Assembly: GCA_023212695.1 (NCBI GenBank)
Contig: JALCCG010000131.1
Span: 1-58,540, forward strand
Source: Sporisorium sorghi
Taxonomy: Eukaryota; Basidiomycota; Ustilaginomycetes; Ustilaginales; Ustilaginaceae
Direction of reading: 5' to 3'
Length of the DNA stretch: 58,540 bases
Made by a program: the position numbers and the translations under genes. Below, one piece after another: positions 20,764 through 28,883 of this stretch (positions are counted from its first letter, which is position 1; the number at the start of each line of letters is the position of its first letter). The notes under the pieces are model-generated. The model did not search any database. It saw only the letters and a program-made list of their open reading frames with translations, and had not been told where the DNA came from.

Positions 20764-21186
20764 GCCTTGCGACCGTTTCAAGCGGTTGTGTGCCTGTGCG
20801 CCTGGTTGGCTTTTGGTGTTCTGAACGTCGCCGCCAGAATCAGAAATTCTCTCGAAGTGATGATGAGAGTCCACTTGCGTAGTTCTGAGACGATGGCGTT
20901 GTAGTAGCAGAAGAGATTGCGGAGAGATGGAAGTGCGGAAGAAGGTTGAGAACAATTGGGAGCACAGACCCACACACAGAACACGCACGCCTCGATCACG
21001 CGCTCCAAAACCTCCACACCTGCGCAGCGCTTGAAATCCGCGTTCCGAAGAATTTGGTGCTGCTCTTGCTGTTGCTCACCATCCTCTTGATCCAACCTCG
21101 AAGGTACTCAAAATGGCTTCTACGCAGACGACAGACACCGAAACATAACTTCATTGCTGACCCGTGGAAAGGACTCGCACTTCACA
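20764..21186. other. Intergenic region between Doa1 and aminopeptidase genes
   Basis: About 420 bp between two minus-strand genes, holding the Doa1 promoter and the 3' end of the aminopeptidase transcript. No other feature is seen. Confidence 0.65.
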
Positions 21187-22899
21187 TCAGTTGGCACCAC
21201 CGTTGGCAGCGATGCGACGAGCGAACTCGATGAGCGCACGAACGGGACGTCCAGTGAAGCCCTTGGGCTGGTAGTCGTTGGTGGTGGTAGGAGTGGCCTC
21301 CATGCTTCCAGCAATATCCAGGTGAGCATAACGCACGCTAGGAGCCGCACCGCCACGCTCGCCGAGACCGACGACAAACTGCTTGAGGAAGATAGCGGCG
21401 GTGGAAGCACCGGCGAGACGGCCACCGGTGTTGCAGAGGTCAGCATTCGACGTAGAGATCTGCTTGAGGTAGGCGTCGTTGAGCGGCAAGCGCCAGAAGA
21501 GGTCGTTCTCGGCCTCACCAGCGACGCGGAGCTCGTTCCAGAGGCTGTCCGACTCGGTGAAAGCAGCAGAGTAGACGTCGCCGACAGCGATCATGCAGGC
21601 GCCGGTGAGGGTGGCCACGTCGACAAGCGTGTGCGGCTTGTACGTCTCGGTGACGTAGGTGAGAGCATCAGCCAGCACCAGGCGGCCCTCGGCGTCTGTG
21701 TTGTCGACTTCGATACTGAGATTATTTGAGGCGATGATGATGTCACCAGGCTTGGTGGCCTTGCCCGAGGGCATGTTCTCGGTCAAGGGAGTGGCGCAGA
21801 CCACGTTGATGGGCAGGCCGAGCTTGGCGATGGCGAGCGTGGTGGCGACGACAGCAGCAGCACCACCCATGTCGGCGCGCATGGCCTTCATGCCAGCACC
21901 GGGCTTGAGGCTGATTCCTCCCGAGTCGAATACGATACCCTTGCCGACGTAGCCGACGCTGCGAGCATCGTTGTCCGGAGCACCCTTGTAGATGATCTCG
22001 ACAAACTTGGCCGGCTCGTCGGTTCCTGCAGCGACCGAGAGGAACGAGTTCATGCGCTGCTCGCGCGCCCAATCCTCGTCGTGGACAATGACGGTGGTGT
22101 TGGGCACGTTCTTGAAGGCGGCAGTGACGCGCTGACCGAAAATGGTCGGGGTCATGAGGTTGGCGGGCGTCTCTTTGAGCTCGCGCGCCCAGTTCTGAGC
22201 CTCGGCGTAGACCTCGCCGGTGTACCAGCTGAGAGGGGCGACGCTGGGGATGTCGTCGCCTGCATCCTTGAGCTGCTTCTTGGCGGCCTCGTCAGCAGCA
22301 CCCTCGACGGGAACCACCTTGATCTCCTTTCCGCCCTGAACGGCAGCGTCCTTGCCGTGAGCGGCGTTCTTGCCGCGGGTCTTGAAGTGGTTGACGGTCC
22401 AGAGGCCAAGGTTGGCACCGGTGGCAGCAGCGTGAGGGCTGGACATGGTGTCGAGGGCAATGGTCCTCTGAACAGGAACATCGCCCTTGTCCTCGGGACC
22501 AGCACCGAGGTCGCGGATGGCCTTGACACCCTTGGCGGCGGCGAGACGCACCCGCTCGAGCTGCTCGTTGCGGAGGAAGGTCTTTTCGGAAGGGGTGAGG
22601 TCCGGGGTGGTGGTGGGGGCGGCCTTCTGCTCGCCGAGCGAGACGGCAGCGACGGGGGCGCTGTTGTCCGGGTAAAAGACACGAAGCTCGTTGGCGCGGG
22701 ACGAAGAGGCGCGCGAGGCCTTCCACTGAGCCGAGACGTTGACGTCCTTGGCGGTGGAGGAGCCGTTGGTGTCGACACCGACGACGACACCGGCGAGGGA
22801 AGAAGCGGTGGACGACGACATGGTTCTGTTGATCAGTCTGTTTGCAGTGATGATGATGGTGGTGGTAGAGGAACGCAATGCTAGTCGACAAGGCAGCAT
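21187..22899 (-). CDS. M17 leucyl aminopeptidase, with possible mitochondrial N-terminal extension
   Basis: 570 residues from the ATG at 22899, or 544 from the second in-frame ATG at 22821. The M17 catalytic part is complete: VGKGIVFDSGG holds the metal-binding Lys and Asp, KAMRADMGG follows, and NTDAEGRLVLADAL is the family signature. It removes N-terminal residues from peptides using two divalent metal ions, usually as a hexamer. The 26 residues between the two ATGs contain four Arg, many Ser/Thr/Ile and no acidic residue, as in a mitochondrial presequence. The downstream ATG has the stronger context (AACC before it). Leaky scanning could give mitochondrial and cytosolic forms. A transposon is inserted 218 bp upstream of the first ATG. 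Confidence 0.92.
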   Translation of the reverse strand: MLPCRLALRSSTTTIIITANRLINRTMSSSTASSLAGVVVGVDTNGSSTAKDVNVSAQWKASRASSSRANELRVFYPDNSAPVAAVSLGEQKAAPTTTPDLTPSEKTFLRNEQLERVRLAAAKGVKAIRDLGAGPEDKGDVPVQRTIALDTMSSPHAAATGANLGLWTVNHFKTRGKNAAHGKDAAVQGGKEIKVVPVEGAADEAAKKQLKDAGDDIPSVAPLSWYTGEVYAEAQNWARELKETPANLMTPTIFGQRVTAAFKNVPNTTVIVHDEDWAREQRMNSFLSVAAGTDEPAKFVEIIYKGAPDNDARSVGYVGKGIVFDSGGISLKPGAGMKAMRADMGGAAAVVATTLAIAKLGLPINVVCATPLTENMPSGKATKPGDIIIASNNLSIEVDNTDAEGRLVLADALTYVTETYKPHTLVDVATLTGACMIAVGDVYSAAFTESDSLWNELRVAGEAENDLFWRLPLNDAYLKQISTSNADLCNTGGRLAGASTAAIFLKQFVVGLGERGGAAPSVRYAHLDIAGSMEATPTTTNDYQPKGFTGRPVRALIEFARRIAANGGAN

Positions 22900-23119
22900 T
22901 GCTTTTGGGGGAAAGAGAGGACAAGGAAGAGACGAGGGAAGCAAGGAGCAGGGAAAGCGCACTTTCGTTGCTTAACCGGCGGAGCAGCGCACTGTCCAAT
23001 TTTGCATTTTTTGAGCTCTTTTTTTTTTTCTGCTTTTTCTCGAGGCAACCTTCTCGGAACTTCTGCCGGAAGGCTGCGCTCCGAAGCCCTAATTTTTTTT
23101 CTTTCTTCGACCAATTAAT
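22900..23119. promoter_or_regulatory. Truncated upstream region of the aminopeptidase gene
   Basis: Only about 220 bp remain between the first aminopeptidase ATG and the transposon. The stretch is T/CT-rich on the plus strand (GA/A-rich in the sense direction). Its last three bases (23117-23119, AAT) are the left target-site duplication. Confidence 0.5.
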
Positions 23120-23135
23120 AGAGAGCTTTTGGTGC
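23120..23135 (+). repeat. Left terminal inverted repeat
   Basis: 16 bp, perfect inverted match to 27170-27185. A similar GAGAGCT motif recurs at 23155-23161. Confidence 0.9.
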
Positions 23136-23396
23136 ACCCGAAAACCGCTATTTTGAGAGCTATTTTTTTCTATAATCACATTTTTGGCTTTTTGACTATC
23201 ACTCTTACATCTGGCAAGAGCCAAATTTGACCAAATTTGGCACATGAAACTTACCAGCAAAGTGCTATTTTTTAGTCTGTGTACCTCTTGAACAGTTTCA
23301 AAATCCATCATCTGACACAATGTGCATAGGCCATCCCCTTTGTTGTGTGCGACCTTGTCTTCCCTCTACATCATCACCATTGCCCTCCGTATCATC

Positions 23397-24352
23397 ATGG
23401 ACACCCAACATGCCATGCTGCAGACTGTTATTCTGGTGTCTGCAGCAGCCATCAGCTATTACTTCTACTATCTACGAGATGGCAACAACCTTCAGGTGCA
23501 GCGCTGCACTTATGCCGACCTTACTGGATTGTCCGATGAACATTTCAAGGACAACTTTGCTTTCGATCATATGGAGTTTGAGCAGATACACGCTGCACTG
23601 AAGCTTCCACCAACTATCCACACCAACATCAAAAATTGTGAGGACAGCCGCACTGCTCTCCTGATGCTTCTTGGCTATCTGCGTGGCCGCTCTCTGCTTG
23701 GTCTGGAGTCACAATTTGGCTGGTCTTATTCTCGTATCAGCAGGATTTCTGCAAATGCGGTGATGCCCTTCTATCAAGGCAAATTCTTCAACGGTATGCA
23801 AAACAGATTCGAGGCAAGTGCAGTGTGGATTTGGTCTGGGGCTTTGTTGATGGAACTCTCCAACCAGTAGCATACCCAACTGTTGGTCAAGAAGCAGTCT
23901 ACAATGGCTGGAAACATTTCCATGCCCTCAAGTATCAAATCATCAGCACACCCGATGGACTCATCTTTGCCCAAGGGCCTTGGGATGGAAGCGAGAATGA
24001 TTGGTCTGTCTGGAAGAAATCAGAGGTTGCAGAATGGCTGTAACACTCATCGTTCCAGGAGGATGGCAAGAAACTATACCTCTTCGGCGATAAAGGTTAC
24101 CATTTGGACATGCACCTCATTGTACCATACAAAGGCTTGGACCTTCGTCAAGAACAAACACACTTCAATGTCATCATGAGCAAGTATCGCATCACAGTCG
24201 AATGGGCAATAGGGTCTGTTGCAACTCTCTTCCCTAGCCTCAACAACCGACAAAAGGTAATACAACCTCCCAATACTTCGAACTTGATCCCCCCTTGCTT
24301 GATGTCTACTTTAGGTACCTGGCGGATGATCCCACTGTTGTTGCATAAGTAA
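23397..24352 (+). pseudogene. PIF/Harbinger-type DDE transposase, disrupted
   Basis: The first ATG of the conserved frame is at 23397. The N-terminal block has the helical motifs usual in fungal DDE_Tnp_4 proteins (ALKLPPTIHT, then LESQFGWSYSRIS). Around 23780-23790 the reading frame changes by one base and resumes as LQRYAKQIRGKCSVDLVWGFVDGT-like sequence. The catalytic acids are all present: Asp in FVDGT (codon 23849), Asp in LFGDKGY (24089) and Glu in VEWAIG (24200), spaced about 80 and 37 residues apart. A TAA at 24041-24043 interrupts the frame between the first Asp and second Asp, and homology continues on both sides in the same frame. A GT...AG stretch at 24257-24314 may be an intron near the 3' end. 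Short spacing before LQRYA also suggests a small deletion. Confidence 0.8.
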
Positions 24353-25396
24353 ATTCAGAACAGCATCCACTTTGTCGTTGATTCCCATCATGTCTGACTG
24401 AAGCTGACTGACTTGCAACTTGAGGAGACTGACATCGGCATCATCACTTGCAGCAGGAGTTGAGCACCTTTGCCGATCAAGATTTAAAACAGCTGCTTGC
24501 ATGTCCATGAGCTTGTCCAAAGTATTGAAGAGCTTCTCGCCAACCTCAAACTTGGATGTGCGGCGGCGCTTTTGTGCAAGAGGTGAAGAGGAAGTGGCAG
24601 ATTCATTGTCGTCATCAAAGGTTGTTGGTGGTGCTTGACTACTGCCCAGATTGCCATCCAAAGCTGAAGCTGAGTTTTGACTGTTGCGGCGATTGCAAAG
24701 TCTTTGAAGAACTAGGGTTTGCCCAGTCTGCCCTGCTTCACGAGCATCACTGATTGCTCGCTTCCTCTTTAGCCGCTGGACTCGTTCTTGCTGGCTTGCC
24801 AGTGAACTTGAAGATGGGATGTCGATCGGCTTGAGGAATGACAATTTGAAAGATGAAGCATTGTATAAATCGACCAAGTTGTAGAGGGCAGCATAGGCAT
24901 CGTCTTGGCTGAAGTTGGCACCAGTTGCTTTGAGACTCTTTGTTTTCTTGTCCCGTACATCCCTCAGCAACTTCTTCCACTGTGCTTCGAAGGCCCCTTC
25001 TTTTCTTGTCTCCCGCTTATGTTGTGCAAGTGCTCTGTTGGCAGTTTCAACTGCTCTGTGCCATGTTGCCAATGCTTCCTCTGGTGAATTTGCGATCCAC
25101 GGGTTGTGATTGTCCAGTGCTGATATGAAACAAACACGGTCCATTGCTGACCAGTTCATGCCTCTTTCTCATGGAGCTGATGGCTTTGCTGGTGTGCTGG
25201 TGGAAACATCTGATGCCATGGAGTCAGCGGTTGAGCATGGTACTGATTGGCTGGGATCATCAGCTAGTGCGTGCTGATAGCTCTGCAGTTCCAGAGATTG
25301 ACTGTCCCGTTCCAGATCCAAGATGCTAGTTCCACCAACTGAACCACAAAGAAGATTAGTGGCATCATCCATGGTTGGCCATTGAGAGTGCTGCAT
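24311..25396 (-). pseudogene. Myb/SANT-like accessory ORF of the transposon
   Basis: The intact part is 282 residues from the ATG at 25159. The frame is also open upstream from an ATG at 25396, separated only by a TGA at 25169-25171. The segment after the 25159 ATG (MNWSAMDRVCFISAL ... ATWHRAV) has the Trp spacing of a Myb/SANT-like domain. It is followed by a KATGANFS segment, two basic clusters (RLKRKRA, QKRRRTS) that could be nuclear signals, and a C-terminal coiled-coil-like region. PIF/Harbinger elements commonly carry a Myb-like partner that brings the transposase to the nucleus and terminal repeats. The assignment rests on position and pattern. The real start (25159 or 25396) is uncertain. 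Confidence 0.55.
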
Positions 25397-25681
25397 GATT
25401 CAGGTGTGCTATCCAGACACAATGGTGGTGGTTTGCAGGAAAGAGCTGCAGAAGGTTCCACATCCTCAGAATTATCCATTTTCTGTGGTCAAGCCACCAA
25501 ACCCACCAAAAACTGATTTGTCGCAAAGAGGGTGAGCTCGACATCAAGACACCATCTTCCAATGCCAGCAAGGCGGTCCATTCAAGCACTAGCCCAGATC
25601 CAAAGATATCACCTGAAAGAGACAAAGCAGGAGAAGAGAATGATGTATCACAGACTCTGTGGCGTTCAGTGTAGGCCAAGG

Positions 25682-25758
25682 TATGAGCTGTCAAAGGTGA
25701 CGTGACTTTAAAGGCCAAAATTTGGCAGATAAAGTCACATCGCCTTTGACAGCTGATA
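25682..25758. repeat. Imperfect inverted repeat, large hairpin between the two minus-strand ORFs
   Basis: Arms 25682-25710 and 25730-25758 are complementary over 29 bases with three mismatches (25-base core with two). The 19-base loop itself contains a near palindrome (GCCAAAATTTGGC). It lies between the Myb-like ORF and the dioxygenase ORF. Confidence 0.8.
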
Positions 25759-25917
25759 GAGCTGCATGCAGGCATGCTACAGCAATGCGACTTATACCGT
25801 TGGATTCTCCTGTCGATTCTCTTTCAGGGACATACCCCTATGGGCCAGCAGCTTGACTCAGTGATGCTGTCAAAGCTTCACAAAAAGCACACATCTTTGC
25901 AGAATTATATATAAATT

Positions 25918-27027
25918 TCACTTGTTTGCACCCCTGACTCTCTTTGGAGCTTGTGCTGGACCAAGAACCCTATCAAGAAGATCCTTACCGAGCTGAGATG
26001 GCCCCTTCTTCTGGTAGATCCCCTTCTGGAAGAAAGCACTGAATGCCCACCTAGTACCCTCCTCTCTGTCCACAGCCTGAGTGCTGTGCTCAACAGTATT
26101 GGTGTTGAAGATTGCAACATCCAGGTGCTCCAGCTTTACCGTAATGTTGTAGTCGTGTAGTACCAGATAGCAAGGGGTGCCAAAGTTGAAAAGAAAGGAT
26201 GGTTGGTGGTCTGGGTCTTTGTGCGGTGTGCCAGTGAAGTTCTCGAAGAAAGTTGTTGTGGTCCACCAAGCATTGACAAGCTCCGTCTGCCTTTCGAAGT
26301 AACCCTTGAGCCATTCCTTTGGTGCCTTCCTAGACTCCATGTCTTCGCTCCATTCTGGTGGAAGAAGAGTCTTGAGAGTGAGAAGGAACTTGTCGCTATG
26401 CTGCTTTGCCCAGTTGAGTAGGTCGGTTGCCTTTTCCCTGTTTCTACCCTTCGTGTCCTGAGAGAAGCCCAGATAGCTGTTTCCTTGACTGTGCATGATG
26501 CCCAGCTCAAAGGTACCCCTGATGTCTTGCTCTGGAATGCATGCTTTGAGCGCCTGGAACTTCTTGTAGCCTTCTCTTGACAAGTTGTTGGCCAATCTAT
26601 GCTGCTTGACCGAAGTAGGAGAGATCCTCATGCAAATAGGAGCCTGTGTGTGGACATCTCTGAGCAAAAGATTCCTCTTCGGTCCATCTGCATCCTGATA
26701 TTCCTGTAGAGCATCCTGAGATACATGCAAAGCGTCCTGAGAATGCTGGACATCGTCCTGGGTGGGCCTAGAGTCCTGTAGAGCGGGCCTGGTGTCATGC
26801 ACTGTGGTCAAAAGAGCCTGAGAATCGTCCTGAGGAGCCTGAGAGGCGGGCTGGTGTGATACATTCTGCAAGTGTCCAAGATGCTGTGATGCGGAGGGGA
26901 GGGCCTGTAGAGCAGTCTTCGAGACAAGAAGAATTCTAAGTTGCTTCCTGGTGATTGAAACAAGTTCTCATTGACTTCGTTCTCTTGCTTGCTGTGCCAG
27001 CTGTTGTTTTCGTGTTCTTTTGGCCAT
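25918..27027 (-). pseudogene. Predicted 2-oxoglutarate/Fe(II) dioxygenase carried by the transposon (TET/JBP-like?)
   Basis: A plausible start is the ATG at 27027, giving a basic N-terminus (MAKRTRKQQ). Codon 20 is TGA (26968-26970), and the same frame then stays open to the stop at 25918. The C-terminal half has the double-stranded beta-helix signature of 2OG/Fe(II) oxygenases: HKD (iron-binding His and Asp; codons near 26223 and 26217), a YLVLHDY...VAIFNT strand pattern, VEHST (second iron-binding His) and, 12 residues on, GTRWAFSAFF with the 2OG-binding Arg. The order and spacing resemble TET/JBP-type enzymes, which oxidise methylated bases in DNA and are expanded on basidiomycete transposons. 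A different 2OG subfamily is possible. The N-terminal region is a repetitive Gln/Asp segment. Confidence 0.6.
26690..26850. repeat. Imperfect coding minisatellite, TCCTG core
   Basis: Seven TCCTG cores on the plus strand, spaced in multiples of three, encode repeated Ser/Gln-Asp-Ala-Leu units in the N-terminal part of the dioxygenase ORF. Confidence 0.6.
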
Positions 27028-27169
27028 GTTTCGTCAATTTTTGATGCAAAGGTGATGGCTGTAAGGCAAAGATGACGCACGATTGAAAAGCAAAATTTAC
27101 ACCAAAACCTCCCCGGCCCTAAAATTGAAAAATCGAAATTTGGGATTTGGCTTTTGCTCCAGACGCGCC

Positions 27170-27185
27170 GCACCAAAAGCTCTCT
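27170..27185 (-). repeat. Right terminal inverted repeat
   Basis: 16 bp, perfect inverted match to 23120-23135, followed by AAT at 27186-27188. Confidence 0.9.
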
Positions 27186-27188
27186 AAT

Positions 27189-27492
27189 CGGCGTCTTTAT
27201 TTTTTGGTGCTTGCCTGTTTAGCTGCACCCTGGATCTACGGAGCTCGCTTCGTAGAATAGAGTCGCTTGCTTGCTAGACACTCAGATGACGGCCGACGTG
27301 CTTCCTATGCAGGCAGAGACGGCACGCTGCTGCCTGTAATTGGATGGTGGATGCATCGGTAAGAGACTGTCAGGTCGATGCGGCTGCAAGAGAGCACGAA
27401 ACAGACCCTGATACGGCGATTTTGCCGGGCATCTTTTGCGGTTGACTGGTCCGACACAGGCTCTCCCTTTCGATTGTGAGTTGATTTCATCA
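27189..27492. other. Host flank between transposon and cyclo-ligase gene
   Basis: About 300 bp with normal host composition, probably the 3' UTR and downstream region of the cyclo-ligase gene. No gene is seen. Confidence 0.6.
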
Positions 27493-28347
27493 TCATGAAC
27501 ACCACCGTGAGGATGTGGGTGGCAAGATGGTACCGTCGGGCGAGATGATGCCGTCAAGAATACGGTCTCGCTCGTCGGCAGGGACGCGCTGGGATGAAGG
27601 GAGCACCTGCTCTCGCAATGCTAGCGCCACCGTCACTGGTGCTGGAATACCCCGTCGAGTTGCCCATTCCTCGGCACGTGTGAGGTATCGGTCGTAGTAG
27701 CCTTTGCCGTGACCGAGTCGGCCGCCGATCTGGTCAAAAGCAACACCAGGGGCGAGGATGAGATCGAGACCGTCTCCACCTGTCGTCTCGTCGAGTGCTG
27801 TCGTCACGGCGTTGTAGAACAATGCAAGTCAGTCAACGAGCGATGCGAACAAGAACGTGCAAAGTGTAAATCACTTACCTTCCTCTCTGATGGTCCCGTC
27901 GGCATACGTCAATGGCGGCTCGCGGATCCCCCACCTGTTAGCCGTCATCGACTCGTACTCCACCACATCGCGCAACCTCAGCATGATCATATCTGTCGCA
28001 AACTCCGTCTTGACGTCCACCGAAGCAGCCGGCACCGTTGGACCGTTTGCTGCTGCGGGCGCAGAGGGCGATGCAAATAGAGGCACATAGAGCCGCTTGC
28101 CGTCTTTGAGTATTGATCGGCAGATGCGATCCGTCACCACTTCTCCGACGTCCATGTGGATGTAGACGCTGATCGAACGAGCGCGAGCATACGTTTGCGA
28201 GGCGAGCACCTGTTCGGCCACCTTTTGCGACTGGTGGGCGATCTCTTCGGGTCGCATGGCTGCCAGTGTCTGTGCCATGGATTTGCGCAGCTGGCGCTTG
28301 GCCGTACGAAGTGCCGTTGCTGTTGCTGCTGCTGATGTCGAGGCCAT
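27493..28347 (-). CDS. FAU1: 5-formyltetrahydrofolate cyclo-ligase (MTHFS), two exons
   Basis: Exons 28347-27879 and 27797-27493 (minus strand) with an 81-bp intron (GTAAGT...CAG) give 257 residues. The splice makes an uninterrupted reading across the conserved region. N-terminal TAKRQLRKSM and the SVYIHMDVGEV strand bind substrate. After the splice come DLILAPGVAFD and GGRLGHGKGYYDRYL, the ATP/Mg-binding signature of the family. The enzyme converts 5-formyl-THF to 5,10-methenyl-THF using ATP, clearing a stored folate that inhibits one-carbon enzymes. A variable Ala/Pro-rich insert sits near residues 90-105. It is transcribed divergently from PRPP synthetase, which also supplies purine synthesis. 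Confidence 0.93.
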
Positions 28348-28883
28348 GATCCTGTTCGAGTGGTATGAGTATGAGAGGAAGCTTGCTGCAAGAGGTGATG
28401 AAGAGCGTTGTTTGACATGCGAAAGTGAATCATCCAGGGTTCAGCTTCTTCCAATCTTCCCCCGATTTGAAGCCCGATTACTCCAGCTGGTCCGCCAGAT
28501 TCGAGTGTGGGGTTTTGCATGGCCCAGCGCACAGCAGCAGCGCAGTCAGCGCTCGCTTCGATGCCAAGTGAAAAATTTCCAAAAAAATCAATTTGCTGCT
28601 CGGAAGGTCGGGTGTTGATAGCGATAGAGCGCTGTGCGGCTTTGCTTTTTTGCATCAAAGAAAAAAGAGCTCTAAAATGTTGTGACTGTAGAAAGGCACA
28701 AAATGTGACAGACGAGAGAAGCGAGAAGATTTCATTTGACTTGCTCTCGCTATCCTTGTCCACCTTCTCTTTCGACCGTCATCGACCACCACCGCTTCTT
28801 GAGTCTGAGCTGCTGCTGCTCTCCAACTTGGCTCATACCCTCACCAACTCGACTTCTCGACATAGCTTGTAGCTAAACACAAG
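28348..28883. promoter_or_regulatory. Divergent promoter region, cyclo-ligase / PRPP synthetase
   Basis: 536 bp between the two start codons. It contains A-rich patches around 28570-28590 and 28655-28675 and a pyrimidine-rich leader before the PRPP synthetase ATG. Shared control of folate and purine precursor genes is inference from position. Confidence 0.55.

Larger units (their letters stand above)
23120..27185. mobile_element. PIF/Harbinger-like DNA transposon, 4.07 kb, with three ORFs
   Basis: Bounded by a perfect 16-bp inverted repeat (AGAGAGCTTTTGGTGC at 23120-23135, its complement at 27170-27185) and flanked by AAT on both sides (23117-23119 and 27186-27188). A 3-bp duplication fits PIF/Harbinger, although the usual consensus is TWA. 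Inside are a DDE_Tnp_4-type transposase (+), a Myb/SANT-like ORF (-) whose 3' end overlaps the transposase end, a hairpin at 25682-25758, and a dioxygenase-like ORF (-) near the right end. Base composition is more AT-rich and CpG-poorer than the host genes. All three ORFs contain one in-frame stop, so this copy is probably non-autonomous but young. It separates the aminopeptidase promoter from the 3' end of the cyclo-ligase gene. Confidence 0.85.

Noticed and set aside
20764..20988. 75-residue N-terminal extension of Doa1
   Set aside because: It begins at GTG, and the conserved WD40 start follows directly after the ATG at 20763.
23794..23823. A GT...AG pair as an intron in the transposase
   Set aside because: At 30 bp it is too short, is divisible by three, and does not restore the frame leading into the FVDGT motif.
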